In this document: positions 26,691-34,473 of the stretch, piece after piece
How positions within the stretch are numbered: position 1 is the stretch's first letter
Layout of the letters: each line of letters starts with the position of its first letter
NCBI RefSeq assembly: GCF_004151275.2
Contig: NZ_CP130821.1
Coordinates: forward strand, 186,001 to 250,000
DNA length: 64,000 bases
Source of the DNA: Flavobacterium dauae
Lineage (GTDB): Bacteria > Bacteroidota > Bacteroidia > Flavobacteriales > Flavobacteriaceae
Direction of reading: 5' to 3'
The notes under the pieces: generated by a model
Database searches by the model: none
Seen by the model: the letters and a program-made list of their open reading frames with translations, nothing else
What the model was told of the DNA's origin: nothing
Translations under genes and position numbers: made by a program

Positions 26691-27086
26691 ATGATGAAAA
26701 GATTTGAAGACATAGATTTGAAAATCGAAAAATTAGTTTTTCTTTTAAATGCAGAAGAAGGTAATCCAGGAATTTATGAATTGACATATGAGCTTGCATA
26801 TTATGACTTGATGATTGAAGACAAATATAAAATTGCTAGAATTCTTTTGACAGAAATTCTTCTCGAAGAATTAGTAATTCTTGAAAAGTATAAAGATTTT
26901 GAATTAAAAGATAAAATTGCAACAATAGACAAAAATGAAATAGAGAAAGTACTCAATAATCCATTTAATTGGTATCCCTGTAATGAAATACTTTCAATAA
27001 GTTTGACAGACAAAGGCAATGAATACCTTGATAAAGAAATGCCAAAGTATGAAGATAGAATTAATCGACGACTTGGTGGAAAATAG
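26691..27086 (+). CDS. Hypothetical protein, helical, unknown function
   Basis: 131 residues from ATG 26691 (a second ATG follows at 26694). A longer start at 26643 lies upstream of a good TACATTTG -7 box, so the shorter form is preferred. The protein is acidic and helical (LKIEKLVFLLNAEEGNPGIY, then RILLTEILLEELVILEKY) and ends in a basic tail RINRRLGGK. No signal peptide and no recognised family. The next gene, a secreted protein, starts 8 bp after its stop, so the two formed an operon before the IS insertion. A 37-bp piece of this gene (26823-26859) recurs at 29132-29169. Confidence 0.6.
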   Translation: MMKRFEDIDLKIEKLVFLLNAEEGNPGIYELTYELAYYDLMIEDKYKIARILLTEILLEELVILEKYKDFELKDKIATIDKNEIEKVLNNPFNWYPCNEILSISLTDKGNEYLDKEMPKYEDRINRRLGGK

Positions 27087-27093
27087 AAATAAT

Positions 27094-27127
27094 ATGAAAA
27101 ATTACCTTTTATGTTTTGTACTACTTT
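27094..27127 (+). pseudogene. 5' fragment of a secreted-protein gene cut by an IS3-family element
   Basis: ATG 27094 followed by AAAAATTACC encodes MKNYLLCFVLL, the first half of a signal peptide, and stops exactly at the IS border. Joining it to 28395 (dropping one copy of the CTTT target duplication) restores MKNYLLCFVLLWQFAVNAQN in frame with the rest of the protein. Confidence 0.85.
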
Positions 27128-27196
27128 TGTAAGCTCCCCCAAAAAAAGTACAGTTTAAAACGAGAAAAATTATTAATTTTAAACTAAACTGTAATT

Positions 27197-27463
27197 ATGA
27201 AGAGTAGTAAATTTAGTCCCACTCAAATCTCGAAGATCCTTCAAGAATTTGAATCTGGAAAAGATATTAATACAATTGTTAGAGAACATGGAGTTAGCAA
27301 AGCTACGTTTTATAAGTGGCGTCAACGCTACGGCGGCATGGAAGCAAGTGAATTAAAGAAAATAAAAGCTCTTGAAGAAGAAAACGCCAAACTCAAACGG
27401 ATGTATGCTGATTTGGCTTTAGAATTAGATATGGCTAAGTACATCATTGAAAAAAAGCTTTAA
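27197..27463 (+). CDS. IS3-family transposase OrfA (HTH protein)
   Basis: 88 residues. An N-terminal helix-turn-helix of the transposase_8 type ([20 protein letters not shown], then [21 protein letters not shown]) recognises the element ends. A leucine-zipper-like helix ([20 protein letters not shown]) mediates oligomerisation. This is standard for IS407-group OrfA. It ends at 27463, just after the run of seven A at 27450-27456 followed by G. Slipping -1 there would join it to the orfB frame and make the OrfAB transposase. All expected parts are present. Confidence 0.93.
   Translation: MKSSKFSPTQISKILQEFESGKDINTIVREHGVSKATFYKWRQRYGGMEASELKKIKALEEENAKLKRMYADLALELDMAKYIIEKKL
27450..27457 (+). 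promoter_or_regulatory. Slippery A7G site for -1 frameshifting (OrfAB)
   Basis: Seven A followed by G lie two codons before the orfA stop. In the -1 frame the reading continues without a stop into orfB ([20 protein letters not shown]). This is the usual IS3-family fusion mechanism. Confidence 0.7.
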
Positions 27464-27498
27464 AGCCTTGCCATAAAAGAGCTATCATAAAAGATATT

Positions 27499-28338
27499 TT
27501 GACCAAATATCCAAAAGGCAAAAGCAAGGCTTGCCGTATTTTACAGACTAGTCGAAGTAGCTTGGAGTATCAATCCATCAAAAATGATTCTGATTTAATC
27601 CAGCGATTAGAGAAATTTGCTCAAGACCATCCAAGAGAAGGTTTTTGGAAATGTTATTATCGCCTTCGTAATGATGGAGACAAAGTAAATCATAAGCGAT
27701 TGCATAGGGTTTATAAACAGATTGGTCTTCCTCATCGTAGAAAGACTAAAAAACACTTACCGCAGCGAGTTAAAGAAACTATTGAAATTCCTGAAAGTTT
27801 TACCCATACTTGGAGTATTGATTTTATGAGCGATAGTTTAACCAACGGAAGAAAGTTCAGAAGCTTTAATGTTATTGATGATTTTAATAGAGAAGTATTA
27901 TTTATAGAAACCGATTATTCACTTAAAAGCAGCAGAGTTATTTGGGTTTTAAAACACCTTGTAAATAAACACGGAAAGCCAAAACGAATACGAATGGATA
28001 ATGGACCTGAATTTATTGCTAAATTAGCACAGGATTGGAGCCAGGTTATGGAAATTGAATTTAAATACACCCAACCAGGTAAACCAACACAAAACGCTTT
28101 AATAGAACGTTTTAATAAAAGTTATCGTGAAAACGTACTCGATGCATATTTGTTCGATAGCATTGACCAAGTCAGAGAAATAAGCGACCAATGGATAGAA
28201 GATTATAATTACCACAGACCACACGATGCCTTAGGAGGAATTAGCCCGGTGAACTATAAAATAAAGAAAGAAAAAACAGTTGAAGGACTGCGTTCCGCTA
28301 CGGCTACGCCTTCGCCTCACGCAGTCCTTCAACTGTGA
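27499..28338 (+). CDS. IS3-family transposase OrfB (DDE integrase core)
   Basis: 279 residues from the alternative start used here. The true product is probably the OrfAB fusion, since the frame is open back to the A7G site. The rve-type integrase core shows the DDE triad: WSIDFMSDSL (first Asp), MDNGPEFIA (second Asp), and QNALIERFNKSYREN (Glu). The conserved tail DYNYHRPHDALGGISPV follows. The last ~20 residues (TVEGLRSATATPSPHAVLQL) are encoded by a GC-rich hairpin at 28277-28335 and look like a later extension of the C-terminus. Intact; provides catalysis for transposition. Confidence 0.93.
   Translation: MTKYPKGKSKACRILQTSRSSLEYQSIKNDSDLIQRLEKFAQDHPREGFWKCYYRLRNDGDKVNHKRLHRVYKQIGLPHRRKTKKHLPQRVKETIEIPESFTHTWSIDFMSDSLTNGRKFRSFNVIDDFNREVLFIETDYSLKSSRVIWVLKHLVNKHGKPKRIRMDNGPEFIAKLAQDWSQVMEIEFKYTQPGKPTQNALIERFNKSYRENVLDAYLFDSIDQVREISDQWIEDYNYHRPHDALGGISPVNYKIKKEKTVEGLRSATATPSPHAVLQL
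28277..28335 (+). repeat. GC-rich hairpin at the 3' end of orfB
   Basis: CAGTTGAAGGACTGCG (28277-28292) pairs perfectly with CGCAGTCCTTCAACTG (28320-28335) around a 27-nt, unusually GC-rich loop. It is not followed by a T-tract. It lies inside the coding sequence and just inside the right IS end. Confidence 0.8.
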
Positions 28339-28394
28339 TAAACTATGTATTATATTGTATAATTATAACCTGTACTAAAAAGGGGAAGCCTACA

Positions 28395-29132
28395 CTTTGG
28401 CAGTTTGCTGTAAATGCGCAAAATAGATTTACACAGATTTTACCCGAAACCGAATATATTTCCGCCGAAACCGAATTGCAGAATTTTAGTGTTTTTGATT
28501 TTTCGCCTGTAATTTTAGGATTGGAAATGAACAGAACCTACGGAACAATCGGCAACAGTTACAGAAGAATCCACATAAAAATAACCAAAGTTGAAAAGGA
28601 TATTGCCAATCCAAATGTTTATAGCGTAACAGGAAAATCAAAAGTAGGCAGCAATGTTGAAAGTTTTACAGGAACCATTAAGCTTCAGTCGATCAAGCAG
28701 ATTAAAATTACCGAATTAGACAATGAACCCGTAAACCCATCAGCTAAATATGAAGGTGTAATTTCAGGTGTTTATGAGTTTAAAGAACCGACAGACCACA
28801 ATCATTCCGGCGTCTTTGAAGGAACTTATAATGCACTTTTTCTAATTACAAATGACAATGCTGTTTTTTATAACAATTTAGGCTCATTTAGAGATGGTTA
28901 CATGAATAACGTGTATCAAGGTTTTTGGACAGATTATCAAACCAGAGAAGCAAAAATTTGCAAATGGGCAGATTTACGCGTGCCTGATGTTTCGGGCGAT
29001 TTTGATTTAGGAGCCGACGAATTTAGTCCCAACGAAAAGTACAACAATAAAGGCTGGCAAACCTATAACGATGCGTATTTGCGAAAAGACAAATCTGCGT
29101 TAGCTGCCGAAGAAGCTGTTTGGTGGGAATAA
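28395..29132 (+). pseudogene. 3' part of the IS-interrupted secreted-protein gene
   Basis: 245 codons continue the signal peptide begun at 27094: LWQFAVNAQN, then a beta-rich secreted domain (RFTQILPETEYISAETELQN, FTGTIKLQSIKQIKITELDN, GVFEGTYNALFLITND) and a C-terminal end EEAVWWE. No known family was recognised. The frame extends back into the IS to 28335, so a cytoplasmic version without signal peptide could be made from IS transcription, but normal secretion is lost. Otherwise no stop or frameshift, so the insertion is recent. Before interruption it was the second gene after 26691-27086. Confidence 0.85.
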
Positions 29133-29169
29133 AATATAGAATTGCTATAATTCTTTTGACAGAAATTCA
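29132..29169 (+). repeat. 37-bp duplicate of part of the gene at 26691
   Basis: Two mismatches aside, this stretch matches 26823-26859 (shared core TTCTTTTGACAGAAATTC), which encodes the DKYKIARILLTEI region. It starts at the last base of the stop codon of the interrupted gene. It is probably the remnant of a lost second copy. Confidence 0.7.
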
Positions 29170-29170
29170 A

Positions 29171-29196
29171 AGCCTTCTTACGAAGGCTCATTTTTA
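29171..29196 (+). terminator. Terminator after the interrupted gene
   Basis: AGCCTTC-TTAC-GAAGGCT (29171-29188) followed by CATTTTTATT. It lies between convergent genes and can end plus-strand transcription. Confidence 0.7.
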
Positions 29197-30201
29197 TTCT
29201 GTATATAATCCAAACATCATAATTAAACGATCATCTATATAGAAGTTAAGTGTTTGTTCTGCAACATCAAAATTTACCGTTGCTTCTGATAAATGTTTCA
29301 GCATTTTACTTTCTGTTTCGGCTGTTTCTTCATCTAAACAAGCCATTCGTGTAGAACCTAAAGCTTTAAAGGTAATGGTATTTTCTATCGTTGTGTACGT
29401 TCCAAAGAAATTGTTACAGCTGCTGTTTCCGTTTACTTTTTTGTTTTTGACATCGAATTGGATAAATGCTTTTCCGTAATCCTGACTTACATTGTTTAGC
29501 ATAAACAGCTTCCATTTTTTGCCATCTATAAACGACCAAATGTCATTTTCTGTCGGAATATTAAATTCCATTACCACTTCTTTACTGTTTTCTTTTTTAA
29601 ATTTCACCACAGAACCAGATGTTTCAATATCGAATTTCTTTAAGCTCATTATATCCAGAAATTCTTGTTCTAAACGCATACTTTCATTATCACAAGCCAT
29701 TAACGTTGCTGCTCCTCTGCCTACTTCCAGCTTATTTCCGTTTAATTGAAATGTTGTTCCAAAACGATTACAACCACTTTTTCCGTTTATAGAATTCGTG
29801 TTGCTGTCAAGTGTAAAATAAACACTTCCGTTGTCAACTTTTTTGCCGTTAATTTCAGAAAGCACCATTTTTTTGTTTAGAATATCCACATTTTTTGTTG
29901 CTACCGATTTTACTTTCTTTTTAGAAACTACTTTTTTCAGTTTATAGGTGTAAGCCGAAACATCAGCAGGTAAATTTCCTTCTCGTTTTGCTTTTTCAAC
30001 CTTTAATTTATAACGATACCCCGCTTCGAAATCAAATCCTTCGATAGGATCGTAAAAGTAAGTCCATTCTTTTTCGTTACCAATTTTAACTTGCAAACAT
30101 TCCATTGGCGCTACGCCCGTGCACGGAACTTTACTTTCTTTTACTTGCATTTTAATGCTTTTTTGTGCAAATGCCAATGAGGTAATACTGAAAAACAGCA
30201 C
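29194..30201 (-). CDS. Secreted DUF4377/META-domain protein with a disrupted start
   Basis: 335 codons from GTG 30201. The region after the signal peptide (about 20-80) resembles DUF4377 (MQVKESKVPCTGVAPMECLQ). Two META/HslJ-type domains follow at about 105-215 and 220-335, each with the hallmark SGCNRF/SSCNNF and an ATLMACDNE / GSTRMACLDE strand. META domains occur in envelope stress and lipoprotein-like proteins. The natural start appears to be ATG 30222 with a good A-rich leader, but codon 4 is TAA, which separates MKS from the rest of the signal peptide (KTLVLFFSITSLAFAQ). Use of GTG 30201 would give a signal peptide without its positive charges. It is either a pseudogene or poorly expressed. 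Confidence 0.75.
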   Translation of the reverse strand: MLFFSITSLAFAQKSIKMQVKESKVPCTGVAPMECLQVKIGNEKEWTYFYDPIEGFDFEAGYRYKLKVEKAKREGNLPADVSAYTYKLKKVVSKKKVKSVATKNVDILNKKMVLSEINGKKVDNGSVYFTLDSNTNSINGKSGCNRFGTTFQLNGNKLEVGRGAATLMACDNESMRLEQEFLDIMSLKKFDIETSGSVVKFKKENSKEVVMEFNIPTENDIWSFIDGKKWKLFMLNNVSQDYGKAFIQFDVKNKKVNGNSSCNNFFGTYTTIENTITFKALGSTRMACLDEETAETESKMLKHLSEATVNFDVAEQTLNFYIDDRLIMMFGLYTE

Positions 30202-30222
30202 TAATGTTTTTTAACTTTTCAT

Positions 30223-30566
30223 ATCTTTTTCTTTTTATCCTTTTGCCCCTTTATCTAATATCGTGCCATTATTTAATCTTCATATTGAAAACTTATTACG
30301 AAAAGCCTAATACCAGATATTTTTTTAATGAAATTTAAACTTTTTGCAATTAAAGCAAAATAACTTTAACTTATTGAAAAAAAACATTCAACCACATAGA
30401 TTCATAGAAAATATAGGCTTTAAGAGATTGCATAAATACACATAGTTTGTTAAGCAACACTTAAAAATGATGTATGCCTAAAACTGCTTTTGTAAATTTT
30501 GTTAATTGTTTTTTTATTTTCAGTATCAAATAAGTTTAAACAGCTTCTATATTAAAACAAAATAAA
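30223..30566. other. Intergenic region without a recognisable gene
   Basis: 344 bp of AT-rich DNA between the META gene and the M28 peptidase. The reverse strand should contain the META promoter and leader (AAAGGATAAAAAGAAAAAG just before ATG 30222). I saw no ORF, hairpin terminator or RNA signature. Confidence 0.5.
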
Positions 30567-31922
30567 TCACCAATTCTTATCAATCATATAAATCAATTGT
30601 GCCATCACTGTTGCACCCAACTGCAATTCTCTTTTATTTACTTTATCAAAAGTATCAGCAGCTGTATGATGAATATCAAAATATCGTTGAGAATCCGGAA
30701 TTAAGCCTGCCAATGGTGTTTGAAGCAACCGGCCTAAAGGATGAATGTCCACGCCACCGTATCCTTTATTGATGTCGTACGTACCGTAAGGTAAGAACAG
30801 TGGTTTCCAAGCTTGAATTTCCTTGATTTTATTCAACGGCATATCTAACGAAAAACCGCGAGGCGAAAAACCACCGGCATCGGATTCCAATGCGAAAAGA
30901 TGATTTTCATTTTTGCGTTTGGCTTCTTCCGCATATTTTTCTCCGCCTCTTGCACCGTTTTCTTCATTGGCATAACATATAAAACGGAGCGTATGATTGG
31001 GTTGAATTCCCAATTTTTTAAAAGTTCGTAAGATTTCAATGACTTGAACAACACCCGCTCCGTCGTCATGAGCTCCTTCACCCACATCCCAAGAATCCAA
31101 ATGTGCTCCGGCTACAATGATTTTATCGTCTTTCCCTTTGATTTCACCAATAACATTGTAATTAATAATTTCTTCTTTCATTCCGCAATTGGAATTAAGT
31201 TTTAAATAAATTTTTCCACTTTTTGTTAAATGCTCCAAGCGATCGGCCGTTTGATTTCCAATGGCTATTGCAGGAATTTTTTGGATTTGCTCGTTGTAAC
31301 GCATAGTTCCGGTATGAGGTACATCATCTACTCCGGTTGAAACGGAACGAATCATTGCAAACTTTCCTCCTTTTTCGGCAACTTTTACTGCGGCAACACT
31401 TCGGTAAAGAACCGCATCGCTATAGCCATCAAAAGTTGTTATAAAATCTTGTCGAAAACGATAATTGAAAAACACGATTTTATCTTTTACCTCTTTCTCG
31501 CTTAATTTATCAAATTCTCCCAGCGTATTCACCATAATTACTTCGCCTTCTACATCTTTTCCATTTGTTCCTTCAGAATTTCCCAAAGACAAAAAGTTCA
31601 AATCTTCCCATTTGCCGTTTTGAGTTTTCAACTTCAAAGTTTCTTTACCCCGAACCCAAACCGGCACAAAAGTTTCCTGCAACCAAACTTTGTCAGCTCC
31701 GGCTTCTTTCAATTTTTTTTCTGCCCAAACCGTAGCCTTATCATACCCAACAGAACCGCTGATCCGGTTTCCAATTGATTGAGTTAATTCTCTTAGATTT
31801 TCGTAAGCTTCTCCATTAACCATGATTTCATTGGCTAATTCCCGGAATTGAACAGAATCTTGTTTGCTTTGCGTCCAAGCTATTTGAGAAGTTAATAAAA
31901 GTAATAGAAGGATTTTTTTCAT
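30567..31922 (-). CDS. Secreted M28-family metallopeptidase
   Basis: 451 residues from ATG 31922. The frame is open 126 bp further, but a clean signal peptide (MKKILLLLLLTSQIAWTQ) begins here. A protease-associated-like insertion lies in the first half (about 90-250). The Zn-dependent M28 core follows: AGAHLDSWDVGEGAHDDGAG supplies the first His/Asp ligands, CYANEENGARGG the catalytic Glu/ligand Glu, ALESDAGGF an Asp ligand, and YFDIHHTAADTFD the last His. These enzymes are exported aminopeptidases or carboxypeptidases that feed on peptides. Length and motifs are complete. Monocistronic as far as visible. Substrate specificity cannot be told. Confidence 0.9.
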   Translation of the reverse strand: MKKILLLLLLTSQIAWTQSKQDSVQFRELANEIMVNGEAYENLRELTQSIGNRISGSVGYDKATVWAEKKLKEAGADKVWLQETFVPVWVRGKETLKLKTQNGKWEDLNFLSLGNSEGTNGKDVEGEVIMVNTLGEFDKLSEKEVKDKIVFFNYRFRQDFITTFDGYSDAVLYRSVAAVKVAEKGGKFAMIRSVSTGVDDVPHTGTMRYNEQIQKIPAIAIGNQTADRLEHLTKSGKIYLKLNSNCGMKEEIINYNVIGEIKGKDDKIIVAGAHLDSWDVGEGAHDDGAGVVQVIEILRTFKKLGIQPNHTLRFICYANEENGARGGEKYAEEAKRKNENHLFALESDAGGFSPRGFSLDMPLNKIKEIQAWKPLFLPYGTYDINKGYGGVDIHPLGRLLQTPLAGLIPDSQRYFDIHHTAADTFDKVNKRELQLGATVMAQLIYMIDKNW

Positions 31923-32172
31923 GTATAAATAGTTAATTCTTGTAAAAGTAAAAAAATGTAAGCAAAAGGCTATTAAACTTACATTCTTATTTGTTTTATT
32001 CTTCCGTAAAAAAAATAAAATTTGTACTTGATTGAAGTTCATAATCAATATTTTTAAATGTTAAAATATTTACGTAACTATTTGATTTTAAAAGAGCTCT
32101 TAATGTATTTTGAAAAATCAAGATTTTAAAGCCTCATCCACCGAATTTTACACCTTTTACTTTTAAACTACC

Positions 32173-32409
32173 TTAGTATTTTCTGTTATAAACACTTTGT
32201 TTTATAAGTGACTTAATATCAGTAGATAATATTCTGAAAAGCTGATGTTCACTATCAATACTCATATATCCTGAAGGCAGATTTATAGCGATTAATCTTA
32301 AATCTGTTAATCTAGGTTTGCGTATCTGATATAAAAATTCTCATTTTCAAAATCTAATTTCTTTAAATACATCTAAAAATTTATCGTACTTTGCTGTAAA
32401 GTTGTGCAT
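32173..32409 (-). pseudogene. Truncated IS982-family transposase with two in-frame stops
   Basis: Read on the reverse strand from ATG 32409, MHNFTAKYDKFLDVFKEIRF ends at TGA, with another TGA two codons later. The same frame continues RKPRLTDLRLIAINL, YMSIDSEHQLFRIL and LIKQSVYNRKY to TAA at 32173. This matches the N-terminal ~80 residues of IS982 transposases, which continue NRRRR in intact copies. The catalytic core is missing. No ORF finder with a length cut-off would show it. It is an old, dead insertion. Confidence 0.75.
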
Positions 32410-32668
32410 TGAATTATTTGTGTGGTAACTACAATTTACTGTATTTTTAGCAAATTGCACAACTTTTATTCAATCTGATACAAATGAACTACGGGTAATT
32501 TACTGTATTTTATGTTCTGTTATGGTGTTATCTATATATGAGTTTAATTTAGGCTTTTCGCGATTAGTAACTGTAAAATTTACATTTAAAAAAGCTCTAT
32601 AATGAATTTACTTTTAGGATTTAGTTTGTAGCTTAACTCTATAGTAACTAAAAACTAAGTTGCTTTTA
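32410..32668. other. AT-rich intergenic DNA, probable IS debris
   Basis: 259 bp upstream of the IS982 relic. TTTACTGTATTTT occurs twice (near 32435 and 32500), which may be a residue of IS ends. No coding sequence or terminator recognised. Confidence 0.3.
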
Positions 32669-32971
32669 TTAAAAATTTTTAATATGTTCTGATTTTTCTC
32701 TTTGATACTCCCAATCTTTTTTCTGAATTTTACTATGCAGGTCCATTATATGGATGCGCCCGTAAACCAAAACGATTTTCTTTGCAGTTGATTTTTCTAT
32801 TTCATCTAATACATGAGCATCTCTTAGTCCGTTTAAAAGATAATATTCTTTATTTTCATCGATTTTTGAACATTTATATTTCTTACCCAAACGTGTTTTA
32901 TAATCACAATCGGTTAGTGCAATTTTTCCGTAGTGTTCTTCGTATATTTCTATCATTTGTTCCAAGTACAA
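32669..32971 (-). pseudogene. C-terminal fragment of an unidentified protein
   Basis: 100 codons remain open, without a convincing start (TTG at 32971, first ATG at 32956). The frame runs on upstream into sequence that is antisense to a Bax-inhibitor relic, so the N-terminal part has been replaced. The visible product is charged and alpha/beta (YEEHYGKIALTDCDYKT, then KKIVLVYGRIHIMDL, then a basic C-terminus). The VLVYGRIHI strand-turn resembles the C-terminal part of erythromycin-esterase/TraB-like families, but I cannot assign it. It lies in a region full of gene debris and is most likely non-functional. Confidence 0.45.
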
Positions 32972-32980
32972 ATCTGCGTG

Positions 32981-33219
32981 ATGGTCAGTTTTTTCGTAGC
33001 CATCGGAGCAATTGTTGCCGGTATGTTGTTTAATTTTGATTTAGGCTTATGGTTTTCTGTCGAATGATCGTTTTAGCATCGGGTTCTATTTTATACAACC
33101 CCCATCAAATTAAAAACAACTTTGGAACCAACCAATACATTGCAGCTGCATTATCGTTGTTTGCATCGTTAATGTTACTTTTTTGGTATGTATTGCGTTT
33201 ATTGATGAGTAGAAACTAA
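32981..33219 (+). pseudogene. Truncated and frameshifted Bax inhibitor-1 family gene
   Basis: Plus-strand codons give MVSFFVAIGAIVAGMLFNFD and GLWFSV, then a frameshift near 33060-33065. Reading continues as MIVLASGSILYNPHQIKNNF with a closing WYVLRLLMSRN before TAA at 33217-33219. The second half matches the conserved last two helices of flavobacterial BI-1/YccA proteins (usual form ILYDT...YxAAxLxLFASxxLxFWYVLR). About two thirds of the N-terminus is missing, because the sequence joins the fragment at 32669-32971. A deletion between two unrelated genes explains this junction. Confidence 0.75.
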
Positions 33220-33243
33220 GAAAATATCTAACATTTATAAACT

Positions 33244-33272
33244 AAAAAGTCCCGCACAAAGCGGGACTTTTT
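33244..33272. terminator. Strong bidirectional terminator
   Basis: AAAAAGTCCCGC (33244-33255) pairs with GCGGGACTTTTT (33261-33272), loop ACAAA. It survives downstream of the BI-1 relic and faces the nitroreductase gene. Confidence 0.88.
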
Positions 33273-33348
33273 ACAATAAAACTAACCAATTAAATTTTCT
33301 TTTTCATAACGGTAGTTATAAAATCAAATACCGTGCCATAAAAAATAT

Positions 33349-33981
33349 TTATTTAATTTCGGTTAAAAATTTTTCTTTTGGATGACGTACTTTTTTCATT
33401 CCTTGTAACCAATCTCCTTCTGCTGCACGGTAGCCCAATGCTAAAATGGCTTGAGATTTCAATCCTTTTTCATTCAATCCTAAAAGCTCGTCTAACTGTT
33501 CGTTTACAAAACCTTCCATTGGTGTAGCATCTACTTTTACCATAGCTGCAGCAGCAATAGCAGTACCAAAAGCAATGTACGATTGTTTAGCAGTATGTGC
33601 TGCTTGTTGTTGTTCTGGCAATGCAAATAATTGTGCTTTTAACCCTGTTTTGTACTCATCGGTGGTGTTTAATGGCAATCCACGTTCTGTATTCATATGG
33701 TTAAACATACTGTCAATGCGTTCGTCTGTATATTTATTCCACGAGGCAAATACCAACAGATGCGATCCGTCAACAATTTGTGTTTGACCGTAAGCAATTG
33801 GCTGAATTTTTTTTCTTAAATCTTCATTGCTAATGGCGATAATCTCAAAAGGTTGTAAACCCGATGAAGTAGGTGCCAAGTAAGCGGCTTCTATAATTTG
33901 ATTCACTTTTTCTTCGGCTACTTTTTCACCACTCATTTTTTTAGTAGCGTATCTCCAGTTTAAAGCGTTTATTAATTCCAT
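33349..33981 (-). CDS. NAD(P)H-dependent nitroreductase family oxidoreductase
   Basis: 210 residues. N-terminal WRYATKKMSGEKV and the FMN-binding region AAYLAPTSSGLQPFEIIAIS are typical of the NfsB-like nitroreductase fold. LLVFASWNKY and the C-terminal AILALGYRAAEGDWL, then KVRHPKEKF, complete it. FMN flavoproteins of this type reduce nitroaromatics, quinones or enones with NAD(P)H in the cytoplasm; the natural substrate is unknown. Length is normal. It has its own TAACTTTG -7 box 20 nt upstream and is probably monocistronic. Confidence 0.9.
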   Translation of the reverse strand: MELINALNWRYATKKMSGEKVAEEKVNQIIEAAYLAPTSSGLQPFEIIAISNEDLRKKIQPIAYGQTQIVDGSHLLVFASWNKYTDERIDSMFNHMNTERGLPLNTTDEYKTGLKAQLFALPEQQQAAHTAKQSYIAFGTAIAAAAMVKVDATPMEGFVNEQLDELLGLNEKGLKSQAILALGYRAAEGDWLQGMKKVRHPKEKFLTEIK

Positions 33982-34000
33982 AATTATGTTCGATTTTTAG

Positions 34001-34008
34001 CAAAGTTA
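34001..34008 (-). promoter_or_regulatory. -7 box (TAACTTTG) for the nitroreductase
   Basis: On the reverse strand TAACTTTG matches TAnnTTTG exactly and lies 19 nt before ATG 33981. Confidence 0.5.
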
Positions 34009-34051
34009 CCAACTTATAAACGAATGAAAATTAATTTAGATTAATAAACAA

Positions 34052-34435
34052 TTATCTTAGAATAAAAACCAGAAAAATCGCTGGAATAAAATAGATAACA
34101 ATGGTGCGGGCACCGTCGTAATCTTTTGCAATACGCTGACCAAAAAGTAAAAACAACAAAGTAATACACGATACTACACCGGCATACAAAGCCATATCTT
34201 TAGCGTTGCAAAAAAGCAATCTGTAAATTCCGGTTAAAGAAAAAATGCCTGCAATAATCTCTAAAATCAAAATGATTCCTAATGAAAAAGGCACTTTATC
34301 GCCTAAAAAAGTATTGGAAAAATGTTGTTTTAACCAACCAACGTTTCCTTTCCAATCTGCAATTTTATCGTAACCCGATTGTAAAAAGGTAATTGCTAAG
34401 AACAATAAAATAAGTATTTCTGTAATATAATTCAT
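34052..34435 (-). CDS. DoxX-like small membrane protein
   Basis: 127 residues with four hydrophobic helices. The first holds ILILLFLAITFLQSGYDKI, where SGYDKIADW is the characteristic DoxX-family motif after helix 1. A short amphipathic stretch (LKQHFSNTFLGDKVPF) precedes helix 2. The family is found with oxidoreductases and in redox or sulfur metabolism, but its role is not settled. It lies between the nitroreductase and folate cyclo-ligase genes on the same strand, 38 bp after the latter. No defects. Confidence 0.82.
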   Translation of the reverse strand: MNYITEILILLFLAITFLQSGYDKIADWKGNVGWLKQHFSNTFLGDKVPFSLGIILILEIIAGIFSLTGIYRLLFCNAKDMALYAGVVSCITLLFLLFGQRIAKDYDGARTIVIYFIPAIFLVFILR

Positions 34436-34473
34436 TTGTTTTGTTTTTATGCGAAGTTAATTTATTTTGTTGA

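Larger units (their letters stand above)
27128..28394 (+). mobile_element. Complete IS3-family insertion sequence (IS407-like group), 1267 bp
   Basis: Left end TGTAAGCTCCCCCAAAAAAA and right end (reverse complement) TGTAGGCTTCCCCTTTTTAG are imperfect terminal inverted repeats, both running into AGTACAG. The element starts with TG and ends with CA. It is flanked by the 4-bp direct repeat CTTT (27124-27127 and 28395-28398), the size expected for the IS407 group. It carries orfA and orfB in the usual overlapping arrangement with an A7G slippery site. Both ORFs look intact, so it may be active. Confidence 0.93.
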
